A DNA stretch of 64,000 nucleotides from JBCBJX01 sp964342855. GTDB taxonomy: Bacteria > Pseudomonadota > Alphaproteobacteria > Caulobacterales > Parvularculaceae. The notes beneath the pieces are model-generated. The model was given only the letters and a program-made list of their open reading frames with translations. It was not told the origin of the DNA and made no database searches. Location of the stretch: positions 1-64,000 of the forward strand of contig CAYFIB010000006.1 in the NCBI GenBank assembly GCA_964342855.1, in the 5' to 3' direction. A program made the position numbers and the translations under genes. Positions within the stretch are counted from its first letter, which is position 1; every line of letters begins with the position of its first letter. Below, in pieces: positions 51,336 to 59,581 of the stretch.

Positions 51336-52667
51336 TTCGGGTCTCCTGTGCCGCCAGCCATTTTCGTCCTTATACGCTCAAAATAGCGAGCGTTTATTTC
51401 TGGTGGGAAATAATATTTCCGCTTTACCCACGTAAACCCTTCGGCCTTAGAAATGACGGCCACATCAATAGGACCACCAACAGTTTCAAAGCCGCGGGAA
51501 ACACGCCTCTTTATGGACGTTAACTCTACCAATGCCTCAGCCATCCGCGCCATTTCAGGCTTTGGCATAAACTCAACCATATCCTCAATTTCGCTACGTG
51601 AGCGACTACGAATAGTCTCAAAAACCTTTGCGTTAAGATTGTCAGAGAACGCTTTCTCAGCAGCGTCCGACTTATTCTTTACATCTTCGTTACCATCTGC
51701 GCCGGAGGCCTTTATGACCGCGTCAAGAGCCTCTTTGACTGTGTCACGACAATAGCGCTGAACGTCCCGTTTAATCTTATCATCGATGCCAAAAACGAAA
51801 CGATCCACCATCTCCTTTTGCGCGTAAGGTAAGACCGCCGCACGCCGACCATTTCGATCAATGTCACAATGATTTGTTTCCTTGAACTTAAGACGTCCGC
51901 AAATAACACCGTCAATCTCGAAAGAGATTAAAGTTGGAAATCGATCTTCCGAACCAAATCCGCAAAAGATAAGCCCCGTCTGAGAACGTGAAAAGTATTC
52001 CGTCAACAGAAGATGCTTGCCAATTAGCACTAACTTTCTTTTTTCATGATCCTCAATTGGAATAAAATCGCTATCAATATAGCTCTCTATCCATTGGCGT
52101 GCCTTTGCCGAGAAGCGCGGAACGGAATCACCCCCAATAAACTTCCCCTTTTTCAGCTTTTTGAATGCATTAAGCTGCGCATCTAAAATACCACCAAACA
52201 GATTCTTTGTCTGATCATTTAGGTCATCTAGGTCTATTTTTCTTTGATCATCCTTTACGGGCAGATTGGCTGGGCGGAGCGTTTGAATAATTTTTTTTCT
52301 TGTAGTGCTCCTCCAGTGATTTGAAATAGGGCGCAACAACACTGAGCGTTGCACGACGAGCCACATTATCGTCAGCATTCTTGCCTTCTTCGTTCAAGAA
52401 CTCCAAGAAGGCATTCGCCGCGTCCTCAACACGCAAAAATGGCTTAGCTTTGTCTCGAAACTCTTTAATTAAAGGCGGCAATGGCATGTCCATGAATGTC
52501 ATGCCATTATAGACCATAATTCCAATCGGCTCTGAACAGGACAATTCGAAAAGCTTATCGGCAGTATCGTAAGTTTTTTCGTGCTGATCGCCATACGAAA
52601 TTGTCACGACACTATCTGTAGCTAGCGCTACAGCTGATTTATTCAAAATAGCAATTTCAGCTGTCAT
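51332..52667 (-). pseudogene. Proteasome-beta/HslV-like Ntn-hydrolase gene, frameshifted at an A8 run
   Basis: Two overlapping frames (52667 to 52248, then 52378 to 51332) join if the A8 run (T8 at 52291-52298 on the plus strand) is read with one base fewer: HYKKK then IIQTLRPANLP. The restored protein has about 444 residues. Residues 1-42 are proteasome-like: Thr2 as the mature N-terminal nucleophile, TDS at 17-19 (Asp18 would be Asp17 of a mature chain) and a Lys at 38 before LFEL. Later strands GLIFCGFGSEDRFPTLISFEIDGVICG repeat the fold. Whether the shift is a sequencing error, decay, phase variation or recoding is open. The locus is AT-richer than all neighbours. Confidence 0.7.
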
Positions 52668-53009
52668 CTTTGATCCAACGTGCAATTGTCGCTTTTCGGC
52701 GCAATGTCCAGTCGTCGCGCCAGCGCCAACGTTTTAGCACGTGTTTTGCCCTCTTTTACCCCGCCAAGGCATCAAACAGCGACCGCGACCAGACCTTTGC
52801 CCTGATTGACAAGAATGTCGGCCGACTCATCGCCAATCGCAATATCCGTTACTTTCTTGGCAGGCTGATTAGTGCCTTTAGGCCGCTCACGCGCTTTACC
52901 GGTCATATTCGTTATATGACACTTTGTTGAAGCGATTCCCACCCAAGCAGTCGGGGCAATTCGGCGTCGGAATCGACGCCAAATCCAAACTCCCCCGACC
53001 TCAGCGCGC
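52668..53009. other. Intergenic segment of the AT-richer islet
   Basis: No convincing gene. A 44-codon frame on the minus strand (52906 to 52772, MTGKARERPKGTNQPAKKV...) is the best candidate and may be a remnant, since the same strand shows broken similarity in length only. A clean 7-bp hairpin (GGCGTCG 52963-52969, CGACGCC 52974-52980, loop GAAT) lies 30 bases after the end of the FKBP gene and may end its transcript. No insertion-sequence ends, integrase or att core were seen. Confidence 0.45.
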
Positions 53010-54083
53010 TTACTCGCCCGCGTCCGGATTCACGCCGAGGAGTTCGACTTCAAATACGAGCGCCTGGTTCGGGCCGATGTTCGCGCCCGCGCCGCGTTCG
53101 CCATAGGCGAGGTCGGACGGCAGGTAGAATTTGAACGTGTCGCCGACGCTCATGAGCTGGACGCCTTCGGTCCAGCCGGGAATGACGCCGTTCAGCGGAA
53201 ACGTCGCCGGCTCGCCGCGCGCATAGGAGCTGTCGAACTCCGTCCCGTCCGGCAGGGTGCCGCGATAGTGGACGCGGACCGTGTCCTCCGCCGTCGGCGA
53301 CGCGCCGTCGGCGGGGCCTTCTTCAAGCACCTGATAGAGAAGGCCGCTTTCGGTCGCCGTCACGCCTTCCTGCCCCTTCATTTCCTCGATGAAGTCGACC
53401 GACGCCTGCGCGGCCCCTTCGATGGCCGCAACGCGCTCGGCTTCCGCCGCCTCGGCGGCGGCTTCCGCCGCTTCCGCTTCCGCCGGGGTCACGACGTCGA
53501 CAAGCGTCACTTCGTAAACCAACGCTTCGTTCGGGCGCACCGGGCCGCCCGGCGTGCCCGCTTCGCCGAAGGCGAGGTCGGCGGGAATAAAGAAACGATA
53601 CCGGTCGCCTTCGTGCATAAGCTTGAGGCCTTCTTTCAGCCCCTCGAATTGAAGCAAGCCGAACTCGATATCGAGCGGTTCGCCATTTTGGGACCCATCG
53701 AACTGAAGACCGTCGATGAACGAACCTTCGTAGTCGATCATCAGCGTCAGGGTCTCGTCCGCCGGCCAGTCGCCTTCGGAACCTTCTCCATCACCGCGGG
53801 TGATCACTTCATATTGAAGGCCGCTCTCGGTGCTCAGCACGCCCTCACGAGCGCCGTTGGCGGCGAGAAAAGCTTCGGAACGCGCGCCGCTATCCGGCGC
53901 GGGATAAACCTCGTCGGAGAACGTGAAGCCGCCGCCGTGCGCCGCGTCGCCGTCTTCGGAGGCGGTCGCCGCCGCATCAGGCGCGGTCGTCGCGTTCGTC
54001 TCCGGGCCGCCGCAGGCGGCGAGCCCGGCGACGGCGAGAATGAGCGCCGCGCGCGAAGCGGCGGTGCGGAGAGCGTCGGTCAT
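53010..54083 (-). CDS. Lipoprotein with two FKBP-type peptidyl-prolyl isomerase domains
   Basis: 357 residues: a lipoprotein signal with lipobox LAAC (Cys about 24), a Thr/Ala-rich linker, FKBP domain 1 (about 85-205, LTLMIDYEGSFIDGLQFDGSQ ... LKEGLKLMHEGDRYRFFIPADLAFGEAG ... VYEVTLVDVV), an Ala/Glu helical spacer of about 40 residues, and FKBP domain 2 (about 240-357, VRVHYRGTLPDGTEFDSSYARG ... IPGWTEGVQLMSVGDTFKFYLPSDLAYGERG ... VFEVELLGV). Domain 2 has the full active-site set (Y, D, FP/YG residues), domain 1 is less canonical. Folds or chaperones envelope proteins. Start fixed by AAGGA before ATG 54083. Confidence 0.9.
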   Translation of the reverse strand: MTDALRTAASRAALILAVAGLAACGGPETNATTAPDAAATASEDGDAAHGGGFTFSDEVYPAPDSGARSEAFLAANGAREGVLSTESGLQYEVITRGDGEGSEGDWPADETLTLMIDYEGSFIDGLQFDGSQNGEPLDIEFGLLQFEGLKEGLKLMHEGDRYRFFIPADLAFGEAGTPGGPVRPNEALVYEVTLVDVVTPAEAEAAEAAAEAAEAERVAAIEGAAQASVDFIEEMKGQEGVTATESGLLYQVLEEGPADGASPTAEDTVRVHYRGTLPDGTEFDSSYARGEPATFPLNGVIPGWTEGVQLMSVGDTFKFYLPSDLAYGERGAGANIGPNQALVFEVELLGVNPDAGE

Positions 54084-54248
54084 CGGAAAATCCTTCATGG
54101 GTTCGGCCATGGGTTGGGCCGGGGGTTCGGTCGGGGAAGCGGTCGCGCCATGCGCACAACGTGCACGCGACCGCCCGGGGGTCTGAATCGCGCCGGACGC
54201 TAGCGCCCGTCAGGGATTGGTGCAAATCGGGATGCGTGAATTTTTTTG

Positions 54249-54277
54249 TTTACAGCGAGGTTCGGCGATCTTATGTG
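54249..54277 (+). promoter_or_regulatory. Possible promoter of the ornithine decarboxylase leader
   Basis: TTTACA (54249-54254) and TATGTG (54272-54277) with a 17-base spacer, about 75 bases before the start codon. The -10 box is weak. Bases 54084-54248 on either side hold no gene I can support and include the FKBP promoter region. Confidence 0.4.
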
Positions 54278-54296
54278 CCGCTTTCGTCAATCCCAT

Positions 54297-54347
54297 GGGC
54301 CCTCCCCGCAAGATTGGCGCGTGGTTGAAGTCACCAATGGAGGTCCC
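54297..54347 (+). promoter_or_regulatory. Leader hairpin enclosing the odc ribosome site (speF-like)
   Basis: GGGCCCTCC (54297-54305) pairs 8 of 9 with GGAGGTCCC (54339-54347), and directly inside ATTGG (54313-54317) pairs with CCAAT (54334-54338), loop 16. The GGAGG ribosome site of the decarboxylase is therefore buried in the stem. A conserved speF motif upstream of ornithine decarboxylase genes is known in alphaproteobacteria; this leader fits its place and general look. A short frame ATG 54348 (13 codons, MRWKGAFPRLRWS) overlaps the true start in another frame. Polyamine or ornithine feedback is the likely signal. Confidence 0.7.
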
Positions 54348-54352
54348 ATGAG

Positions 54353-55555
54353 ATGGAAAGGCGCGTTTCCGCGTTTGCGCTGGTCGTAGCGACCCGCCCC
54401 GACATCCCTGTACATTGTCTTCGCCCGCATGCCGCGCGGCGTGCCGCGGACTGGTTCGTGAACCGGTTTCCGGGCGACGTCCTCTATGCGGTGAAGGCGA
54501 ACCCGCACCCGGCCATCCTCGACGCCGTCTGGGACGCGGGCGTGCGTTTCTTCGACGTCGCGAGCCTGCCGGAAATCGAGCTGGTGCGCGCGCGTCATCC
54601 GGAAGCCCGGCTCGCCTTCATGCACCCGGTGAAAGCCCGCTCGGCCATCCGCGCGGCCTATTTCGACCACGGCGTGCGGATCTTTTCGTTCGACTGCGAA
54701 GCCGAGCTCGACAAGATCCTCGCTGAGACGGGCGAGGCCCGCGACCTGCACCTCGTCGTGCGGATGACGGTGACCGACGCCTATGCGGCGCACAGCCTCT
54801 CCGGCAAGTTCGGCGCGTCCGGCCGCACGGCCGCGCGTCTTCTGCAGCGCGCCCGCGCGGTCGCCGAAGAACTTGGCGTCTCCTTCCACGTCGGCTCCCA
54901 GTGCATGCGCCCGGAAGCCTATCGCGTGGCCATGCAGACCGTCGGCGAGACGATCCGCGCCGCGGGGGTCACCGTCGACATCGTCGATGTCGGCGGCGGG
55001 TTCCCGGCGTCCTATCCCGGCCTCACCCCGCCGCCGCTCGAAGACTACATGCGCGCGATCGAGGACGCGTTCGAGGACATGCCCGTCCTCTTCAACGCCG
55101 ACCTGTGGTGCGAACCCGGCCGCGCGCTCTGCGCCGAAGCCGGCTCGCAGATCGTCCGCGTGGAGCTGCGCAAGGGCGACGCGCTCTATCTGAACGACGG
55201 GTCCTACGGCTCGCTGTTCGACGCGACGCACACGGACACCCAGTTCCCGGTCCGCCGCGTCGGCCCGGCGAACGCGCCGGCGCGACCGTTGAAAGCGTAC
55301 AAGTTCTACGGGCCGACCTGCGATGCTCTCGACGCCGGACGCCAGATCATCCTTCTGCCCGACGATATCGACGAAGGCGACTATCTTGAGTTCGGACTGA
55401 CCGGCGCGTACGCCTCGGTCATGCGCACCAACTTCAACGGCTTTTCCGAGCAGTTGGAGGCGGCGCTCGACGACGCGCCGATGACCACGATGTACGCCGA
55501 CGAACGCGGCGCCTTCACCGCCGCCGCGATCGAAACTCTGCGTCTCAATGACTGA
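54353..55555 (+). CDS. Ornithine decarboxylase (alanine-racemase fold)
   Basis: 400 residues, PLP group III decarboxylase. Lys48 in YAVKANPHP forms the Schiff base; HVGSQC, VDIVDVGGGFP (phosphate grip), CEPGRALCAEAGS, and Cys323 in GPTCDALD are all present, as expected for eukaryote-like ODC with Cys at the active site. Makes putrescine from ornithine; activity on lysine or diaminopimelate-type substrates cannot be excluded. Start ATG 54353 is 9 bases after GGAGG. Followed by speD and speE, so the operon gives spermidine. Confidence 0.93.
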   Translation: MERRVSAFALVVATRPDIPVHCLRPHAARRAADWFVNRFPGDVLYAVKANPHPAILDAVWDAGVRFFDVASLPEIELVRARHPEARLAFMHPVKARSAIRAAYFDHGVRIFSFDCEAELDKILAETGEARDLHLVVRMTVTDAYAAHSLSGKFGASGRTAARLLQRARAVAEELGVSFHVGSQCMRPEAYRVAMQTVGETIRAAGVTVDIVDVGGGFPASYPGLTPPPLEDYMRAIEDAFEDMPVLFNADLWCEPGRALCAEAGSQIVRVELRKGDALYLNDGSYGSLFDATHTDTQFPVRRVGPANAPARPLKAYKFYGPTCDALDAGRQIILLPDDIDEGDYLEFGLTGAYASVMRTNFNGFSEQLEAALDDAPMTTMYADERGAFTAAAIETLRLND

Positions 55556-55609
55556 GCGCACGCTCCGCCGCCGCCCTCTACCGCTTGAAGCCCATACGGA
55601 ACACTGACC

Positions 55610-56023
55610 ATGGCCCTGGACTCGATTGATAGATTCCCGCCCGCCGACGCGCCGCTCGATCACTTCATCGTGCGCGACGGCAAGGAAGCCGCCGGCGTTC
55701 ACCTCATCATCGACGTCGTCGATGGCGAGCGCCTCGACGATCAGGCGCATATCGAGAACGTCCTGCGCGAGTGCGTGGAGACGTGCGGCGCGACGCTCCT
55801 GCACATCCATCTGCATAAATTCTCGCCGGAGGGGGTCTCCGGCGTCGCCGTCCTCGCCGAAAGCCATATCTCCGTACACACATGGCCGGAAAAAGGATAC
55901 GCCGCATTCGATGTATTCATGTGCGGCGACGCCCGGCCCGAGCTTGCAGCCGACATCATCGGCGCGCGTTTTAAGGCCCGCGAAACCCGCGTGAGCACCT
56001 TCCTGCGCGGGGAAGATCTCTGA
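55610..56023 (+). CDS. speD: S-adenosylmethionine decarboxylase proenzyme
   Basis: 137 residues, small bacterial pyruvoyl class (SpeH type): VHLIIDVVDGERLDDQAHIENVLRECVETCGATLLHIHLHKF, then VLAESHISVHTWPEKGYAAFDVFMCGDA. Self-cleavage should occur between Glu84 and Ser85, Ser85 becoming the pyruvoyl group. Provides decarboxylated SAM for the aminopropyl transfer. Its stop overlaps the speE start (TGATG, position 56023), giving translation coupling. Confidence 0.95.
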   Translation: MALDSIDRFPPADAPLDHFIVRDGKEAAGVHLIIDVVDGERLDDQAHIENVLRECVETCGATLLHIHLHKFSPEGVSGVAVLAESHISVHTWPEKGYAAFDVFMCGDARPELAADIIGARFKARETRVSTFLRGEDL

Positions 56024-56901
56024 TGAGCCGCTTCGTTCACGAAGAGAACGGGGAGCTCTGGTTCCGCGAGGCTCTGGTCGATGACTGGGGCGCCGCCATG
56101 CGTGTCAGAGAGGTGCTGTACGACGAAGAGAGCGACCACCAGAACGTCCTGGTCGTCGATACGGAGCGCTTCGGGCGGGTGCTCGCGCTGGAAGGCGTGG
56201 TTCAGGTCGCGCAGGCGGACGAGTACATCTATCACGAAATGGTGTCGCATACGCCGCTGCTCGCTCATCCGGGTGCGGAGCGCGTTCTCGTGATCGGCGG
56301 CGGCGACGGCGGCGTCATTCGTGAAGTTCTCCGCCACCCCTCGGTGAAAAGCGTGCGGCTGGTCGAAATCGACGAGGCCGTCGTCGAGTTCTCAAGGAAA
56401 TGGTTCCCGGAGGTGTCGGCCGGCGCTTTCGACGACCAGCGCCTTACGCTGACCATCACTGACGGGGCGGCCTTCATGAAGGACCCGCAGGACGCCTACG
56501 ACGTCATCATTGTCGATTCGACCGATCCCGTCGGTCCGGGCGCCGTCCTTTTCACGCAGGAGTTCTACGCCGACTGCCGCGCCGCGCTCGCGCCGGGCGG
56601 CGTTCTCGTCACCCAGAACGGCCTGCCGTTCTTCCAGCCGCAGGAGCTGCGCGACGCGCGAAAGCGGCTCGGGGCCGTCTTTCAGCACACGGGCTTCTTC
56701 CTGATGGCCAACTCGAGCTATTGCGGCGGCTTCATGACGCTCGGCTTTTCGACGGACGACGCCGCGGCGTTTCGTCCGGATCCCGACCAATTGAAGGAAC
56801 GCTTCGCCGCAGCGGGCCTTCAGACCCGTTACTACACGCCCGAACTGCACCCGGCCTCTTTCGCGCTGCCGGCCTGGATCGAGCGCATCTTCGCGGACTG
56901 A
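56023..56901 (+). CDS. speE: Spermidine synthase
   Basis: 292 residues, class I transferase fold: an N-terminal beta domain (ENGELWFREALVDDWGAAMRVREVLYDEESDHQNVLVVDTERFGRVLALEGVVQVAQADEYIYHEMVSH), VLVIGGGDGGVIREVLRHPSV, VDSTDPVGPGAVLFTQEFYADC (gate Asp), and a Cys/Tyr pair in NSSYCGGFMTLGF. Transfers aminopropyl from decarboxylated SAM to putrescine. One-base overlap with speD. Confidence 0.96.
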   Translation: MSRFVHEENGELWFREALVDDWGAAMRVREVLYDEESDHQNVLVVDTERFGRVLALEGVVQVAQADEYIYHEMVSHTPLLAHPGAERVLVIGGGDGGVIREVLRHPSVKSVRLVEIDEAVVEFSRKWFPEVSAGAFDDQRLTLTITDGAAFMKDPQDAYDVIIVDSTDPVGPGAVLFTQEFYADCRAALAPGGVLVTQNGLPFFQPQELRDARKRLGAVFQHTGFFLMANSSYCGGFMTLGFSTDDAAAFRPDPDQLKERFAAAGLQTRYYTPELHPASFALPAWIERIFAD

Positions 56902-56966
56902 TCGCGCCCTTCGCCAAGAAGGCCGCAGCCGCGCATTTCTTCTCCTCCAATACAGGCGTCTAATAA

Positions 56967-58013
56967 ATGGACCATACGAACAAAAAGTCCGAACTTCTCG
57001 CGCATCCCGTCGAGCACATCGACATCGCCTCCTTCGACGGACGGCCAATCATCGACGCCTGGGAGAAAATGTCCTTCACCTCCCGCGACGCCGCCCGCGC
57101 CGCGCGCATTCTGAACACCGCGCTGGAGGACAAGGACTGTTCCGTCATCCTCTCCCTCGCCGGCTCCACCTCCGCGGGCGGCTGCATGCACGTCTGGCGC
57201 GACATGGTGAAGAACAACATGGTCGACGCCATCGTCGCGACCGGCGCCTCCATCGTCGACATGGATTTCTTCGAAGCCCTCGGCTTCAAGCACTATCAGG
57301 CGAAAGAGATCCCGGACGACCGCATCCTGCGCGATCTCTATATCGACCGCATCTACGATACGTATATTGACGAAGAAGACCTGCAGGCGTGCGACCACAC
57401 GATCCGCGCAATCGCGGACGCCCTGCCTGCGGCGCCGATCTCCTCGCGCGGCTTCATCCACGAAATGGGCCGCTGGCTCGCGGACGGGAACGCCAAGAAG
57501 GAAGGCTCCCTCGTGCAGACCTGCTATGAGCACGGCGTGCCGATCTTCTGCCCGGCGTTTACCGATTCCTCCGCGGGCTTCGGCCTCGTGAAGCACCAGG
57601 TCGAGCGCGCGAAGGCGGGCGAGGCGTACCTCACCCTCGACGCCATCGCCGACTTCCGTGAGCTGACGGATATCAAGATCAAGGCGGGCTCCACCGGCCT
57701 CTTCATGATCGGCGGCGGCGTGCCGAAGAACTTCGTTCAGGACACGGTCGTCTGCGCCGAAATTCTCGGCCATGACGATGTCGAGATGCACAAATACGCC
57801 GTGCAAATCACGGTCGCGGACACCCGCGACGGCGCCTGCTCGTCCTCCACGCTGAAAGAAGCCTGCTCCTGGGGCAAGGTGGACGTCGCCCTCGAACAGA
57901 TGGTCTTCGCCGAAGCGACCTCCGTCGCGCCGATCATCGTGTCCGACGCCTACCACCGCGGCCATTGGAAAGCCCGCCCGCAGCACCGCTGGGCGGACCT
58001 TTTCAAAGGCTGA
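56967..58013 (+). CDS. Deoxyhypusine-synthase-like protein
   Basis: 348 residues of the DHS family: SVILSLAGSTSAGGCMHVWRDMVKNNMVDAIVATGAS, FIHEMGRWL, VPIFCPAFTDSSAGFGLVKHQ, FMIGGGVPKNFVQDTV, and LKEACSWGKVDVALEQMVFAEATSVAPIIVSDAYHR. Lys304 in SWGK is the residue that forms the imine with the butylamine group in true DHS, so spermidine cleavage chemistry looks intact. Bacteria lack eIF5A, so homospermidine synthesis or modification of another protein is expected. Directly downstream of odc-speD-speE, in the same direction. Confidence 0.9.
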   Translation: MDHTNKKSELLAHPVEHIDIASFDGRPIIDAWEKMSFTSRDAARAARILNTALEDKDCSVILSLAGSTSAGGCMHVWRDMVKNNMVDAIVATGASIVDMDFFEALGFKHYQAKEIPDDRILRDLYIDRIYDTYIDEEDLQACDHTIRAIADALPAAPISSRGFIHEMGRWLADGNAKKEGSLVQTCYEHGVPIFCPAFTDSSAGFGLVKHQVERAKAGEAYLTLDAIADFRELTDIKIKAGSTGLFMIGGGVPKNFVQDTVVCAEILGHDDVEMHKYAVQITVADTRDGACSSSTLKEACSWGKVDVALEQMVFAEATSVAPIIVSDAYHRGHWKARPQHRWADLFKG

Positions 58014-58019
58014 GGAAGA

Positions 58020-58487
58020 TCAGGCGGCGGCGAGGTATTTTTCCAGATTCGTCGCCGCCAGCTCCCACGCGCTGCGTGCTTCGTCGATGACGGAGGGATC
58101 GATGAGCGAGGCGATCTGCACCGTCAACGCGAGGCTTGAACCTGCTCCAGTGGGCGTAAGCTCCAGCGTGACGAGCGAGGTGAAGAGGCGCATGTCGCCC
58201 GCCGCGACCGTCTCGGAGTAAATGATCCGTGCAAAGTCGCCGCCCGGTTCGACGATATCGAGATAGCGCCCTTCCACCTGCGCCTGCTCCTCGCCGCCCG
58301 CAAGACACCGGCTAACGTCCCGACCGCCGACCTTGAATTCCGACGTATCAAAAATCAGCGTCACCTCCTTGCTTGGCGGCGACCAGCTCTCCCGCGCCCG
58401 CGGGTCTTTCAGAGCGGCGAACACCTTTTCGATGTCGTGTTTGAATTTCCGCTCAATGACGACGGTCTCGTGTTTGCTCGGGCTCAT
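58020..58487 (-). CDS. SRPBCC (AHSA1-like) protein 3 of the array
   Basis: 155 residues. START-like helix-grip fold: VVIERKFKHDIEKVFAALKDPRARESWSPPSKEVTLIFDTSEFKVGGRDVSRCLAG, ending ARSAWELAATNLEKYLAA. Similar to the proteins at 58635 and 59093. Small-ligand or stress functions are typical. It is last in an ArsR-led unit, separated from its neighbour by a remnant. Confidence 0.85.
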   Translation of the reverse strand: MSPSKHETVVIERKFKHDIEKVFAALKDPRARESWSPPSKEVTLIFDTSEFKVGGRDVSRCLAGGEEQAQVEGRYLDIVEPGGDFARIIYSETVAAGDMRLFTSLVTLELTPTGAGSSLALTVQIASLIDPSVIDEARSAWELAATNLEKYLAAA

Positions 58488-58503
58488 GACGTTTTTCCTT
58501 TTC

Positions 58504-58599
58504 TCAGATTTCTTCCGTAAATTGATGTTCGCTGAGCAGGCTCTTCGCGACGTCTTCGAGCTGGTCGATCGCCGTCGCCCAGACGCCGAAGAAATTCAT
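58504..58599 (-). pseudogene. Remnant of an SRPBCC gene C-terminus
   Basis: 31 codons reading MNFFGVWATAIDQLEDVAK up to HQFTEEI, matching the tail of the protein at 59093 (GFFDGWATAIDQLDALAQELMQ). No upstream SRPBCC domain remains in this frame, only a broken frame overlapping 58635. The 147 bases between the intact genes at 58635 and 58487 are mostly this fragment, left from a lost or fused paralogue. Confidence 0.72.
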
Positions 58600-58634
58600 G
58601 TTCAAAGTTGAGCGGTAAACTGTCCGGTTGCGCC

Positions 58635-59096
58635 CTAAACGGCGCGGACGACGTACTCCCGGAGGCGATCCAGGGCGCCGCCCCATCCGAACCGGGCGCC
58701 CTTGATGATCCCACCGCCGTCGAAGGCCGCGATCTGCGCCGTCACGATCAACTTCGAACCGCCCTCGGCATCCCGCATTTCCGCCGTAACGAGGCTCGCG
58801 GCCATTCGGCGCCCGTTCGTCTCGACCGTTTCCGCGAACACCACCCGTCGCCCGTCGACCAGATCGCAATAGATCTGTTCAATGCGGATGTCCGGCTGTT
58901 CGGGAGCGGAGCAGACGGAGACGTCGCGCCCGCCGACGCAAGCGTCCGACTGTTCATAGCGTACGGTGACGTTTTCTGACGGGCTCGACCAGACCGAGCG
59001 CGCGTCCGGATCAATGAACGCTCGGTAGACCAGTTCCGCCGGCGCCGAGATATCCCGCTCAAAGACCAACGTTTCGTGTTTCACTTGTTCCGTCAT
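58635..59096 (-). CDS. SRPBCC (AHSA1-like) protein 2 of the array
   Basis: 153 residues. LVFERDISAPAELVYRAFIDPDARSVWSSPSENVTVRYEQSDACVGGRDVSVCSAPEQPDIRIEQIYCDL ... ASLVTAEMRDAEGGSKLIVTAQIAAFDGGGIIKGARFGWGGALDRLREYVVR is a complete helix-grip domain. Starts inside the stop of the gene at 59093 (ATGA). Paralogue of 58020. Confidence 0.87.
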   Translation of the reverse strand: MTEQVKHETLVFERDISAPAELVYRAFIDPDARSVWSSPSENVTVRYEQSDACVGGRDVSVCSAPEQPDIRIEQIYCDLVDGRRVVFAETVETNGRRMAASLVTAEMRDAEGGSKLIVTAQIAAFDGGGIIKGARFGWGGALDRLREYVVRAV

Positions 59097-59581
59097 TGCA
59101 TCAGCTCCTGTGCAAGCGCGTCCAGCTGGTCGATCGCCGTCGCCCAGCCATCAAAAAAGCCCATGTCTTCATGTTTCTTTTTGTCCGCCTCATCCTTGTG
59201 CAGAACGAGCGCGCGATAGAGCGTCCCTTCCGGGATGTCCGACAGGGTGATGATCGCTGTCATGAACGGCGCGGCGTTCGGGCGGAAGCCGCCGGAAACG
59301 GCGTCGGTAAAGACCAACCGCTCGCCATCGACGACTTCGAGAAAGCAGCCGTAGCCTTCGTGCCGCGAGCCGTCCGGCATGGTCATCGCCGTATCGAAAG
59401 CGCCGCCGGGGCGTACGTCGAGGGCGAGCGCTTGCGTGACGACCGGTTTCGGCGCGAACCACGCCTCGAAGTGGTCAGTCTCGGTCCAGCACCGCCAGAC
59501 GAGCGATCTCGGCGCCGCGAGCCGTCTTTCGATCTCCAGATCGAACGGCCCCGGACGAAGGTCCGTTTGACGGTCAGTCAT
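59093..59581 (-). CDS. SRPBCC (AHSA1-like) protein 1 of the array
   Basis: 162 residues: DLEIERRLAAPRSLVWRCWTETDHFEAWFAPKPVVTQALALDVRPGGAFDTAMTMPDGSRHEGYGCFLEVVDGERLVFTDAVSGGF, ending HEDMGFFDGWATAIDQLDALAQELM. Start ATG 59581 is preferred over two directly preceding ATGs because AGGAGA then has good spacing. Overlaps the arsR stop by 8 bases. The PMTAIITLSDIPEGT stretch and the C-terminal helix are AHSA1-typical. Confidence 0.88.
   Translation of the reverse strand: MTDRQTDLRPGPFDLEIERRLAAPRSLVWRCWTETDHFEAWFAPKPVVTQALALDVRPGGAFDTAMTMPDGSRHEGYGCFLEVVDGERLVFTDAVSGGFRPNAAPFMTAIITLSDIPEGTLYRALVLHKDEADKKKHEDMGFFDGWATAIDQLDALAQELMQ

Noticed and set aside
52670..52930. 86-codon plus-strand frame between the hydrolase and FKBP genes
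   Set aside because: Divergent from any known family, no ribosome site, Arg/Phe-rich and not supported by neighbours.
54287..55879. 530-codon minus-strand frame across odc and speD
   Set aside because: Antisense to two well-recognised enzymes and across their leader; no domain.
56832..57986. 384-codon minus-strand frame over the DHS-like gene
   Set aside because: Shadow; the plus strand shows full DHS motifs.
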